A stretch of 64,000 bases of DNA, taken from HKCCE3408 sp038530555 (GTDB lineage: Bacteria; Pseudomonadota; Alphaproteobacteria; Rhodobacterales; Rhodobacteraceae). Below the pieces are notes generated by a model. The model saw only the letters and a program-made list of their open reading frames with translations. It was not told the DNA's origin and did no database searches. Both the position numbers and the translations under genes were made by a program. Shown here one piece after another: positions 46,167 to 54,895 of the stretch (positions within the stretch are counted from its first letter, which is position 1; each line of letters begins with the position of its first letter). The stretch is from positions 186,001 to 250,000 of the forward strand of contig JBCBCN010000001.1 in the NCBI GenBank assembly GCA_038530555.1, in the 5' to 3' direction.

Positions 46167-46736
46167 GTGCCCAAGATGGACGCTAAACGGAACCGCCAGA
46201 CGCCAGCCTCGGATCCCGTGCACCAAAAAGCATTTTTCAAGCAGCCGGGCATAATCGGTGTAACGGGCCATCGTTTGGATCGCCTGACGCCGCAGCACGA
46301 GGCCCATTTGGTCGATATCTGTCGAGAGCTCTTTGCCGAAGTGGATCCCGACTGCGCGTTGTTGTCGTGTCTTGCGGAGGGCACAGACACCATCTTGGCC
46401 GAGCAATGGCCGCAGGATCGGACACTTTTGGGCCTTTTGCCGACAGATGTGGCCGGCTGGCGCGCTCATATCTCGCACGTTTTAGCTCCGGCGCGTTTTG
46501 ACGCCCTCGTCACACGGGCACGTGTGGCCTGTCTGGAACAGACACCACCGATTGATTGGTCCGCCTTGGCGGGGGCTTTGGTGGCGCGATCGGACCGCAT
46601 CCTCGCGGTCTGGGATGGCGAGGTGGGCAAGCCCGGAGGAACGGGGTCAGTGGTCCGGCAAGCTCTGCGCGAGGTCAAACCTGTGCTTCATTTGAAGTAC
46701 GAGGTCGACGGCTTCTCATGGGGATCGCGCGCTTGA
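46167..46736 (+). CDS. SLOG-family nucleotide-binding protein
   Basis: A 189-residue Rossmannoid protein with GVTGHRLDRL near residue 31, CLAEGTDTILAE near 68, and AVWDGEVGKPGGTGSVV near 147. These three blocks (GxTGHR, LAEGAD-type, WDG...GGT) mark the SLOG superfamily, predicted sensors or producers of nucleotide-derived signals. It is divergent from the RyR gene with a 109-base spacer, which probably holds both promoters. GTG at 46167 or ATG at 46176 could start it. Confidence 0.82.
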   Translation: MPKMDAKRNRQTPASDPVHQKAFFKQPGIIGVTGHRLDRLTPQHEAHLVDICRELFAEVDPDCALLSCLAEGTDTILAEQWPQDRTLLGLLPTDVAGWRAHISHVLAPARFDALVTRARVACLEQTPPIDWSALAGALVARSDRILAVWDGEVGKPGGTGSVVRQALREVKPVLHLKYEVDGFSWGSRA

Positions 46737-46883
46737 AACGTCGCAATCGTCCATACTGATTTTGCGGCAATGCGATGGCTGTCTCAGGGGTAGCCCTACC
46801 AAGACAGATGACCTGGAAAAACAGCTTACGTTGACAATGCAGCATCAGCAGAGGAGCGTCTTTCCAAGCGCAAGGAGGCCCGC

Positions 46884-47504
46884 ATGTCGCTCGAATTCCT
46901 GCTCACATCATTGGTTGTCGTTATTTTGCCAGGGACCGGAGTGATCTACACGCTCGCCATAGGCCTTGGGCGGGGCTTTCGCGCCAGCATCGCCGCCGCC
47001 TTCGGCTGCACCCTTGGCATCTTGCCCGCTGCTGGCGCCAGCATAGTCGGCCTCGCAGCCCTTCTGCACACAAGCGCGCTGGCCTTTCAGGTGCTCAAAT
47101 GGCTCGGCATCGCATATCTGTTCTACATGGCCTGGACCATATTGCGTGACGGCGGCGCGATGGACGTCAAGGAGGACGGGTCGCGCAAGGGCCTGTTCCA
47201 AATTGCTGCCACCGGCACCCTGATCAACGTCCTGAACCCCAAGCTGAGCCTGTTCTTTCTCGCTTTCCTACCGCAATTCATCAACGCGGAGGCTACTGCC
47301 TCAGCCGGTGGCGTAACTGGGCAGCTGATCCTTTTGGCAAGTGTTTTCATGGCGATGACCTTCGCGGTCTTCGTGGGTTATGGGGTCTGTGCGGCCTGGG
47401 CGCGCGATTATGTCATCAGGCGGCCATCCGTGCTGGCTTGGATCAAGCGTGGCTTTGCGGGCACATTCGCGTTTCTGGGCGCACGCCTCGCTCTGTCGGA
47501 CTAG
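46884..47504 (+). CDS. LysE/RhtB-family amino-acid exporter
   Basis: A 206-residue, six-TM protein. The start SLEFLLTSLVVVILPGTGVIY carries the LPGPG-like signature of the family, and NVLNPKLSLFFLAFLPQF the conserved NPK. An AAGGAGG site lies ahead of the ATG. Such proteins export lysine, threonine, homoserine or homoserine lactone. Confidence 0.93.
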   Translation: MSLEFLLTSLVVVILPGTGVIYTLAIGLGRGFRASIAAAFGCTLGILPAAGASIVGLAALLHTSALAFQVLKWLGIAYLFYMAWTILRDGGAMDVKEDGSRKGLFQIAATGTLINVLNPKLSLFFLAFLPQFINAEATASAGGVTGQLILLASVFMAMTFAVFVGYGVCAAWARDYVIRRPSVLAWIKRGFAGTFAFLGARLALSD

Positions 47505-47654
47505 GCAGACTCAGCTATAACCCAGGGGAACACCTGCATCGACCCCGCCAATCTCCGCCATTTGCCCCCGGCTTTTCGTCGCGGATGGTCCATCGATGCC
47601 CCCACCCGAGCGCTACCCTGATCGCACCCGCCCAACGAAGCAGGAGCGCGCAGG

Positions 47655-50114
47655 ATGAACGACCAAGCCCCTCAAGACACCGCAGCCCGAGACTCTACCC
47701 CCCAAGACTCTGCGCGCGTCGTCATCATCGGCGGTGGTGTCGTCGGCTGTTCGGTCCTCTACCACCTCGCGCGCGCGGGCTGGTCCGATGTGTTGTTGCT
47801 GGAGCGTTCGGAGCTGACCTCGGGCTCGACCTGGCACGCGGCGGGGGGGTGTCACACCGTGAATGGCGATCCGAACGTCGCCAAACTGCAGAAATACACG
47901 ATCGATCTTTACCGCGAGATCGAAGAGCTGTCGGGCCAGGCCACAGGCTTTCATATGACGGGCGGGGTGATGCTCGCCTCCACGCCCGAACGCTTCGACT
48001 GGCTGAAATCCATGGCCGCAAAGGGCCGTTATATGGGCATCGAAACGCAAGTGATCACGCCGAAAGAGGCCCATGATCTCATGCCGCTTCTCGATCCCAA
48101 ATGCTTCGTCGGCGCCCTCAAAACCCAGGTCGACGGCCATCTCGACCCGTCCGGCGTCACCTATGCCTATGCCAAGGCGGCCAAAAAGCTGGGCGCGCAA
48201 ATCCGCACCCATTGCAAGGTCGAGGGGATCCGTAGGACGTCGGACGGCTGGCTGGTGGAAACGGCCCAGGGCACGATCACCTGCGAGCATGTGGTGAATG
48301 CCGGAGGGCTTTGGGCGCGTGAAGTTGGCCGGATGGTCGGCCTAGAGCTTCCGGTCCTGGCCATGGAGCACATGTATCTTCTGACCGAAGACATGCCCGA
48401 AGTGGCCGAGATCAATGAGAAAACCGGCAAGGAGGTTATCCACGCGGTCGACTTCGACGGAGAGCTTTACCTGCGGCAAGAGCGCGGCGGCATGCTGATG
48501 GGCACCTATGAAAAGGCTTGCGTGCCCTGGTCAGAGCGTCAGACGCCGTGGGAGTTTGGCCATGAGCTGCTGCAACCCGATCTCGACCGTATCGCGCCGT
48601 CTCTTGAGGTTGGTTTTGAGCATTTCCCGGCCTTCCAAAACGCCGGGATCAAACAGATCATCAACGGCCCCTTCACCTTTGCCCCCGACGGCAATCCGCT
48701 TGTGGGGCCGATCCGTGGCCTGCCTGGCTTCTGGTCGGCCTGCGCTGTGATGGCGGGCTTCAGCCAAGGCGGCGGCGTGGGGCTGGCCCTGGCCAACTGG
48801 ATCACCGAGGGCGATCCGGGTTTCGATGTCTGGGCCATGGATGTCGCCCGCTACGGCGATTGGGCAACGCTCAGCTATACCAATCCCAAAGTGCAGGAGA
48901 ACTATTCCCGCCGCTTCTCGATCCGCTTCCCCAATGAGGAACTGCCCGCGGGCCGCCCCCTCAAAACCACGCCGATCTATGACCGCCTACTGGGTCTTGG
49001 CGCCCAGATGGGCGACAATTGGGGGCTTGAAACGCCGCTCTGGTTCTCGCCCGATGGTACCCAAGACCGCTTTTCGTGGCGCCGCTCGGACGACTTCCCC
49101 CATATCGCCGAGGAAGTGCGCGCCTGCCGTGAGGCTGTCGGGATCATGGAGGTTTCGGGCTTTTCCAAGTTTCGCGTCACGGGGCCCAGTGCGCGGGGCT
49201 TTCTCGACCGGATGCTCGCCTGCCGCCTGCCCGCCCCGGGCCGGATGGCGCTGGCACCGATGCTCAAGGAGGATGGTAAGCTGCAGGGCGACCTGACCGT
49301 GGCGTGCCTGAATGCTGAGACCTTCATGCTTTTCGGCTCGGGCCAGGCAGAGGTGTTCTATGCCCGCTGGCTCGAGGCGCATCTTCCGCGCGATGTGACG
49401 CTCGAGGTTGTCGGTCTCGGCCTAACCGGCCTGTCGATTGCAGGGCCGCGCGCGCGCGATTTGCTGGCGCGGGTGACGGCGGAGGACGTCTCGAACACCG
49501 CATTCCGCTTCATGGGCGTCCGCCAGATGGATCTCGGCCTCGCCCAGGCCCTGGTTAGCCGGGTGAGCTTCACGGGCGATCTGGGCTATGAGATCTGGAT
49601 GGCGCCGGAATATCAGCGCCATATCTTCGAGCGACTGATGGCGGAAGGCGTGGGTTTAGGCCTCAAACCCTTCGGTCTCAGGGCGCTCAATGCGATGCGT
49701 TTGGAGAAGGGCTTTGGCGGCTGGGCCAGGGAATACCGCCCGCTCTACGGCCCGCTTGAGGCCGGGCTGAGCCGCTTCGTGGCCTATGACAAATCGGATT
49801 TCGTAGGCCGCGACGCCTCCTTGGCCGAGCGTGACAGCGGCGGCGCCCTAAGACTGCTCAGCTTCGCGCTAGAGGCCCGCGACGCCGATGTCATCGGCGA
49901 TGAGCCGATCTATCAGGGCGGTGAGGTCGTGGGCTGGGTGACCTCTGGCGGATATGCCCATAACTCGGCCACATCGGTCGCGATGGGATATGTCCCGCGA
50001 GAGCGCGCTGACGCGGCCGAAGGCTGGGAGGTCGAGCTTTTGGGCGAAAAGATCGCCGCGCGCCCCCTCACGGCGCCGCTCTTTGATGCCAATGCTCAGA
50101 GGATGCGAGGTTAG
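47655..50114 (+). CDS. FAD-dependent dimethylglycine/sarcosine dehydrogenase-like enzyme with GcvT domains
   Basis: An 819-residue oxidase of one-carbon metabolism. The N-terminal DAO domain has IIGGGVVGCSVLYHLA and SGSTWHAAGG (flavin attachment region of the family). A middle FAO_M segment is followed by GcvT folate-binding domains (about residues 430-810, with MEVSGFSKFRVTGP and GYEIWM). The family demethylates dimethylglycine, sarcosine or related N-methyl compounds, passing formaldehyde equivalents to tetrahydrofolate. Substrate is not fixed by sequence. Confidence 0.9.
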   Translation: MNDQAPQDTAARDSTPQDSARVVIIGGGVVGCSVLYHLARAGWSDVLLLERSELTSGSTWHAAGGCHTVNGDPNVAKLQKYTIDLYREIEELSGQATGFHMTGGVMLASTPERFDWLKSMAAKGRYMGIETQVITPKEAHDLMPLLDPKCFVGALKTQVDGHLDPSGVTYAYAKAAKKLGAQIRTHCKVEGIRRTSDGWLVETAQGTITCEHVVNAGGLWAREVGRMVGLELPVLAMEHMYLLTEDMPEVAEINEKTGKEVIHAVDFDGELYLRQERGGMLMGTYEKACVPWSERQTPWEFGHELLQPDLDRIAPSLEVGFEHFPAFQNAGIKQIINGPFTFAPDGNPLVGPIRGLPGFWSACAVMAGFSQGGGVGLALANWITEGDPGFDVWAMDVARYGDWATLSYTNPKVQENYSRRFSIRFPNEELPAGRPLKTTPIYDRLLGLGAQMGDNWGLETPLWFSPDGTQDRFSWRRSDDFPHIAEEVRACREAVGIMEVSGFSKFRVTGPSARGFLDRMLACRLPAPGRMALAPMLKEDGKLQGDLTVACLNAETFMLFGSGQAEVFYARWLEAHLPRDVTLEVVGLGLTGLSIAGPRARDLLARVTAEDVSNTAFRFMGVRQMDLGLAQALVSRVSFTGDLGYEIWMAPEYQRHIFERLMAEGVGLGLKPFGLRALNAMRLEKGFGGWAREYRPLYGPLEAGLSRFVAYDKSDFVGRDASLAERDSGGALRLLSFALEARDADVIGDEPIYQGGEVVGWVTSGGYAHNSATSVAMGYVPRERADAAEGWEVELLGEKIAARPLTAPLFDANAQRMRG

Positions 50115-50638
50115 TCGTTCTCTGCCCGCCAGGCCGAGATCGCCGAATTGCTCCCCGTGCCGGGCGGTGCGACCGGGGCGGGTTCTCGACGTGGCCGCAG
50201 GCGCTCCAAAACCGAGCGGCTGTGCTGCTCGGCCCGGCGCCCGGGCGTGCGAAAATAGTGCAGCTCTCGCGCGCCAAAATAAAAGCTCACGATCGCGCCC
50301 AAAAGCCACCAGAGCGGCTCGGGCACGTGGGTTAGGCCCGCCATCCGCTGTCCGAACCCGACAGGGTCGAGCATTGCAAAGGCAAAGAGGCCCAGTGTGC
50401 CAAAGGCCAAAAGCGGGCGCGGCAGCCGATTGAGCCCGTTGATCAGCCGATCGAAAAGGCCCGGGCGGTCGTATTGAAACTCGGCCGCCATCGCTTCCAT
50501 CGCGGCGCGCTGCATCTCGGCTGAGATTTCCATCCGGCGCGTTGCATTGGGCGTAAAGACCTCTGCCACGCCTTCGACCGCGCCGCCAAGGGCCTTGGTG
50601 GCCTCGGCCCCGCCAATGACTTTGCCGATCAACCCCAT
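50111..50638 (-). CDS. Gene transfer agent holin (3-TM type)
   Basis: A 175-residue protein of the holin family known for gene transfer agent release (Pfam GTA_holin_3TM). The start GLIGKVIGGAEATKALGGAV, the amphipathic region FTPNATRRMEISAEMQRAAM and the helices LLAFGTLGLFAFAML and LWWLLGAIVSFYFGARE fit that family. Holins make the membrane lesion that lets the endolysin out. It starts 10 bases inside the end of the endolysin gene, so the two are coupled. Confidence 0.88.
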   Translation of the reverse strand: MGLIGKVIGGAEATKALGGAVEGVAEVFTPNATRRMEISAEMQRAAMEAMAAEFQYDRPGLFDRLINGLNRLPRPLLAFGTLGLFAFAMLDPVGFGQRMAGLTHVPEPLWWLLGAIVSFYFGARELHYFRTPGRRAEQHSRSVLERLRPRREPAPVAPPGTGSNSAISAWRAEND

Positions 50639-51240
50639 GCCGCGACCCGTGCCCGATGCTCAGCCGCTGTCAGGTGATGCGGTGCCGAGATGAACTCTTC
50701 CGCACGCTTGATCCAGCCGCCTTTGCCGCCGTCACGACGCCGCGCATATTTGCGGCTGCGCGGGCGAAGATCGGCGATGCGGTAATAGTAATTGCGCCGC
50801 GCAATGCCGTAGGCGTCCACCAAATGACCCGGCGCATCCGCTGCTGCCCGATGCGCGGCACGCGCGGTCTGAGGGCCTAGAATGCCGTCCACCGCGATGT
50901 CTTGGCCCATATCCCTCAGCAGCCGCTGAAGCAGTGTGACCGCATTGGCGCCTGCATTGACATACATGTCGAAGACGCTCGGTTGCAGCATCTCGGGCAA
51001 GAGCGCCAGGCGCGGGCGCGCATAGTAATGGCGAAGGAAGATATCGACCGCCTGCTCGCGGTTGAGTGCGCGCACATCGGCCGGATCGACATCGCCGTCT
51101 CCGTCGAGATCCATCTCCAAGCGGCGCATCGTGTGGATCGTCACGCCGAAATTGGTGGCGCCGCCCGGATCGTCGGGATCGTTCACATAGCCACCCTCAC
51201 GGACAACAATCGCCTCGGCGATTTCACGGACTGAAAGCAT
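50629..51240 (-). CDS. Gene transfer agent endolysin (GH108 muramidase)
   Basis: A 203-residue lysozyme. The motif VVREGGYVNDPDDPGGATNF contains the catalytic Glu of family GH108, and a peptidoglycan-binding domain (GILGPQTARAA) follows. In Rhodobacter capsulatus the endolysin and holin for RcGTA release (rcc00555-rcc00556) sit away from the main capsid cluster, as here. No other phage genes are nearby, so this is a GTA lysis cassette and not a prophage. Confidence 0.9.
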   Translation of the reverse strand: MLSVREIAEAIVVREGGYVNDPDDPGGATNFGVTIHTMRRLEMDLDGDGDVDPADVRALNREQAVDIFLRHYYARPRLALLPEMLQPSVFDMYVNAGANAVTLLQRLLRDMGQDIAVDGILGPQTARAAHRAAADAPGHLVDAYGIARRNYYYRIADLRPRSRKYARRRDGGKGGWIKRAEEFISAPHHLTAAEHRARVAAWG

Positions 51241-51379
51241 GGCGTGGCCCCTCTTGGCGCTGGAATGCGGGTTAAGGGCCAGGGGATCAGATCGCGGTTA
51301 AGCCCGCGCCAAAAAACAGGGGCGCCCCGCACGGTGCAGGGGCCGAAGACGCAACAGCGGGATTAGCAGAAGGTACAGC

Positions 51380-51823
51380 TCAGGCGTCGGGTTCGCGGTA
51401 AACGCCTTGCTCTTGCAGCGCCTCTATCACTTCGGCGGGCATATAGGTCTCATCATGGCGGGCGAGAATCTCGGTCGCTTGGAAGATGCCGCCAATCAGC
51501 GATCCGGTGCCCACCATCCCCTCGCCCTCGCCAAAGAGATCGGGCAGCACCCCGGTATAGGCGACCGGCACACTGGCCCCGCCATCCGTCACCAAGAACG
51601 TGACCGTCTCGCCCGAGCCCCGCTCCAAACTGCCCTCTAGGACCAGACCGCCGATGCGAAAGACCTCGCTGGGCAAGGGCGGCTCTGCGGCAACCTCGCT
51701 GGGCGTGCGGAAAAAGTTGATCCCCTGGCGAAAGCCATAGCCAATGAGCACCGTGGCCAGGGTCAGGGCCACGGCGGTCGCGATCAGGATTTGCACCCGT
51801 CTTTGCTTCTTCAATCCCCGCAA
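51380..51823 (-). CDS. ccmE: Cytochrome c maturation protein CcmE
   Basis: CcmE is a periplasmic haem chaperone that binds haem covalently and hands it to apocytochromes. A single N-terminal anchor (VQILIATAVALTLATVLIGY), an OB-fold core, and the haem-attachment His in LARHDETYMP are all present. At 147 residues the length is normal. Other ccm genes are not in the window. Confidence 0.96.
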   Translation of the reverse strand: MRGLKKQRRVQILIATAVALTLATVLIGYGFRQGINFFRTPSEVAAEPPLPSEVFRIGGLVLEGSLERGSGETVTFLVTDGGASVPVAYTGVLPDLFGEGEGMVGTGSLIGGIFQATEILARHDETYMPAEVIEALQEQGVYREPDA

Positions 51824-51861
51824 AGCACTCCCTAAGGGATAAAGTGGCTCACCCCCCTCAG

Positions 51862-52890
51862 TTAGGGGTAGATCGGCGCTTGTAAAAGCCCCGTGGTCTC
51901 CTCCAGGCCCAGCATGAGGTTGGCGTTTTGCAATGCTTGCCCGGAAGAACCCTTGGCGAGGTTGTCGAGCGCGGCGAAAACCGTCGCATTGCCTGGCACA
52001 CGATCCCCGACCACGCCAAGATGGCAGAAGTTTGAGCCGCGCACATCCCGCGTTGCCGGGGCCTGACCAAAGGGCAGGACGTGCAGGAAGGGCTCACCCG
52101 AATACGCGCGGGCTAGTTCGGCATGGATCGCCTCCGCCTCGCCCTTGACCGCCACGCTAATAAGAATGCCGCGGTTCATCGGCAGCAGATGCGGCGTCAT
52201 CCGCACTTGAACGGGCCGCCCGGCCAGGGCCGAGAACTCCTGGTCGAACTCACCCAAATGCCGGTGCGTGCCGCCAAACCCGTAGGCGCCTACCCCCTCG
52301 CTCAACTCGGCATGGAGCAGGTTTTCCTTCAACGCTCGCCCTGCCCCCGACACACCGGCCATCAGCGTGATGTGGATGTCGTCGAGATCAATAAGCCCCG
52401 CACTGATCAGAGGGCGCAGCGCGTATTGCCCTGTCGCCGCGTTGCAACCGGTACCCGCGACCAGACGCGCGGCCCGGATCTCCTCACGGTAAAATTCCGT
52501 CAAGCCATATACCGCTTGCGACTGAAGCTCGGGCGCATCATGCGGTTTGCCATACCACTTGGCATAGGCGTCCGGGTCGCGCAGCCGGAAATCCGCGCTG
52601 AGATCAATGACTTTAAGCTCATCCGGCAATTTCTTGATAACGCTCTGCGAAGTGGCATGCGGTAGCGCGCAAAAGGCGAGATCAACACCGCTGAAATCCA
52701 CTTCCTCGATCCGACACAGATCGGGCAGATCGAGATGGCGTAGAAAGGGATAGACGGCGGCCATGGGTTGGCCCGCCTTCCGCTCCCCTGTCAGCGCGGT
52801 GATCCGCAAACTGGGATGGGTGGCGATCAGGCGGACAAGCTCTGCCCCGGTATAGCCGGAGGCTCCTAGAATGGCGATGGACTGGCTCAT
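51862..52890 (-). CDS. argC: N-acetyl-gamma-glutamyl-phosphate reductase
   Basis: ArgC reduces N-acetyl-glutamyl-phosphate, the third step of arginine synthesis. Nucleotide-binding IAILGASGYTGAELVRLI at the N-terminus and the catalytic Cys in GTGCNAATGQYALRPL are clear. Start at the ATG 52890 (GGAGACCGAG upstream); an in-frame ATG nine codons earlier is less likely. 342 residues. Confidence 0.96.
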   Translation of the reverse strand: MSQSIAILGASGYTGAELVRLIATHPSLRITALTGERKAGQPMAAVYPFLRHLDLPDLCRIEEVDFSGVDLAFCALPHATSQSVIKKLPDELKVIDLSADFRLRDPDAYAKWYGKPHDAPELQSQAVYGLTEFYREEIRAARLVAGTGCNAATGQYALRPLISAGLIDLDDIHITLMAGVSGAGRALKENLLHAELSEGVGAYGFGGTHRHLGEFDQEFSALAGRPVQVRMTPHLLPMNRGILISVAVKGEAEAIHAELARAYSGEPFLHVLPFGQAPATRDVRGSNFCHLGVVGDRVPGNATVFAALDNLAKGSSGQALQNANLMLGLEETTGLLQAPIYP

Positions 52891-53013
52891 AGGCTCGGTC
52901 TCCATAATGATCCCCAAAATGCTAACGTGTCGGGCTGACGCTCCCTGTCAGGTGTAGAAGACGGGGAATGTGATTGGCGCGAAATTTGACGAGGGCCACC
53001 CGCACGGGCGGCC

Positions 53014-53826
53014 TCAGGCGGACACAAACTCGGTTTGTCGTCGCAAAAAGCGCGTGGCTTCGCCTGCCACTTTCCCCGGGTCGCCGGTGGTTAGAAAAGC
53101 GCTGTCCTGCCCCGCGCCCAGCATATCAGGATGCCGCGCCAGGTAATCGGCAAGGCTCTGGGCGACCAGATCGGCCTGACTGAAAACTTTCACATCAGCG
53201 CCAAGGGCGGCCTGAAACGCGTCCTTCATGATCGGATAATGCGTGGAGCCCAGGATAGCCGCATCTGGCTTGGGCATCTTGCGCAAAAGCGCCTCGACAT
53301 GGCTGCGCACCAAGGCTTCGGCCAAGATCATATCACCGTCTTCGATGGCATCGACCACGCCGCCACAGGCCTGGGCCTCGACATCGACACCGATGGCGCG
53401 AAAGGCCAGTTCCCTCTGAAAGGCACGGCTGGCCACCGTCGCGGGCGTCGCGAACAGCGCGACCGTTTTCACCGCGACCTCACGCGGCGGTGAATTGTCG
53501 CCCCATTGCCGCTCCGTCAGGGCCTCGATCAGCGGCACGAAGACACCCAGCACGCGCTTGCCCTCGGGCAGCCAGGCCTCCTGCATCCGGCGCAAAGCCA
53601 CGGCGCTGGCGGTGTTGCAGGCCAGGATCACCAGATCGCACCCTGCCTCAAACAGCCGCGCCGTCGCCGCCGTCGTCAGCTCATAGATATCCTCGTGATC
53701 GCGTACGCCATAGGGGGCATGGGCGTTGTCGCCGAAATAGACAAAAGGCACCTCAGGCAGCCGCTTGGCCACCGCATCCAGGACTGTCAGCCCACCCAAT
53801 CCGCTGTCAAAAATACCAACTGCCAT
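53014..53826 (-). CDS. murI: Glutamate racemase (second catalytic Cys replaced by Ser)
   Basis: MurI makes D-glutamate for peptidoglycan. The 270-residue protein has FDSGLGGLTVL, FGDNAHAPYG, and the first catalytic cysteine Cys70 in ILACNTASA. The second half normally reads GCTH; here it is GSTH (Ser194, codon TCC), so one of the two acid/base thiols is missing. The active-site His is kept. The enzyme may be slower, act in one direction, or use another residue; alternatively it is a specialised paralogue. Confidence 0.9.
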   Translation of the reverse strand: MAVGIFDSGLGGLTVLDAVAKRLPEVPFVYFGDNAHAPYGVRDHEDIYELTTAATARLFEAGCDLVILACNTASAVALRRMQEAWLPEGKRVLGVFVPLIEALTERQWGDNSPPREVAVKTVALFATPATVASRAFQRELAFRAIGVDVEAQACGGVVDAIEDGDMILAEALVRSHVEALLRKMPKPDAAILGSTHYPIMKDAFQAALGADVKVFSQADLVAQSLADYLARHPDMLGAGQDSAFLTTGDPGKVAGEATRFLRRQTEFVSA

Positions 53827-53833
53827 TGCTCGC

Positions 53834-54778
53834 TCAGTACCAATCGCGCATCCGCGGTCCGTTGCCGGCCTTGCCTTCAAACTCAAAGCCGATTTGCGTT
53901 GCGTCCAGCGGCTCCGGGCTGAGCGCATAGGTCCTTTCCCGCAGAAAGTCCATCATCGCCCGGGCATCGGCCCGGTAGGCGTTGATCTCGGGGCGCGGGA
54001 TCGGCTCGCCCACCACCATGCGGACCGGCTTTTTAATGCCCTTTTTGAACTCTTTGATGAAGAGCCCTGTGCGCAGGGTGGCATGCATCCGGCTGGCCAT
54101 CTGGAACAGGCGTGAGTTTTGGCCCTCGAAGAAGATCGGCACGACCTGGGCCTCTGATTTCGCGATCATCCGGGCGGTAAAGCTGCGCCAATTGGGATCC
54201 ATGGGCCGCGCGAAGGGCTTGGCCGCGGTCGAGACCGTGCCGCCGGGAAAGACCCCGATCGCGCCTCCTTGTGACAAGTAATGCAACGAGGTTTTTCGCG
54301 TCGCGATGTTGAGCGCGGTAGCCTCTTTGGTGGCCTCAAACGAGATCGGCAAGATGATCCGATCCAGATCGGCGGCGCGGCGAAAGACGCGATTGGCAAG
54401 GATGCGAAAATCGCCCCGCGCGCGTGACATCACATAGCCCAGGATCAGGCCGTCCAATATGCCGTAGGGATGGTTGGCGACCACCACGACCGGTCCGTGG
54501 CGCGGGATATTGTCCAAGCTGCCGCCCACGATATCGAGCGTCACGCCGTAGCGCTGGACCATAATCTCCCAGAAATTGCCGCCGCGCCGGACCTCTTCGG
54601 CATAGCCATTTGCGCGCTTCATCAGGCTCAGGCGACCGGTCGCATTCTCCATGACCCGGATCATCGCGCGCCCTGACCGCGTCTCGGCTTCGGCCGCATA
54701 GGTGATGTCGCGCGCATCCCGGCGGCGTTGGCGTTTTTCGTGCTTGCTGACGCGCTTTCCACTCACGGCAAATTCCAT
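53834..54778 (-). CDS. Lysophospholipid acyltransferase (PlsC superfamily)
   Basis: About 314 residues. Catalytic block VVVANHPYGILDGL (His with Asp six residues on), then FPGGTVSTAAKPF and VPIFFEGQNSRLFQ typical of the PlsC/LPLAT fold. This variant resembles the acyltransferases of ornithine-lipid or phospholipid synthesis in alphaproteobacteria. Start at 54778; the basic N-terminus (KHEKRQRRRDARD) should lie on the membrane. murI follows 7 bases after the stop, so they are likely cotranscribed. Confidence 0.85.
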   Translation of the reverse strand: MEFAVSGKRVSKHEKRQRRRDARDITYAAEAETRSGRAMIRVMENATGRLSLMKRANGYAEEVRRGGNFWEIMVQRYGVTLDIVGGSLDNIPRHGPVVVVANHPYGILDGLILGYVMSRARGDFRILANRVFRRAADLDRIILPISFEATKEATALNIATRKTSLHYLSQGGAIGVFPGGTVSTAAKPFARPMDPNWRSFTARMIAKSEAQVVPIFFEGQNSRLFQMASRMHATLRTGLFIKEFKKGIKKPVRMVVGEPIPRPEINAYRADARAMMDFLRERTYALSPEPLDATQIGFEFEGKAGNGPRMRDWY

Positions 54779-54895
54779 TCCCCGCCAAGCCCAGTTCCCA
54801 GCCGGGCCATTGCGCAGGGGCATAGGACATCGCGTAGGACGGTGCCAGTAAACAATCTATGAAATCTGGTCCCGAAATCTGACGTCCCCGCCTTG

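Larger units (their letters stand above)
36461..46883. other. Putative accessory island next to tRNA-Ser
   Basis: About 10 kb between tRNA-Ser and the lysE-family gene holds five genes of a kind unlike the core genes around it, short tandem repeats at its left edge, and AT-rich stretches (about 38-45% GC by hand count of two 60-base segments in the NTPase part against about 62% in the ankyrin part). No integrase is present and I found no second copy of the tRNA 3' end by eye, so mobile origin is inference. Confidence 0.55.

Noticed and set aside
46737..46883. Second copy of the tRNA-Ser 3' end as an attachment site
   Set aside because: No match to the T arm or acceptor end could be found by eye here or in the other island gaps; a search of sequence beyond the window would be needed.
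50111..51240. Prophage remnant
   Set aside because: Only lysis genes are present, with GTA-type holin; no integrase, capsid, tail or repressor gene on either side.
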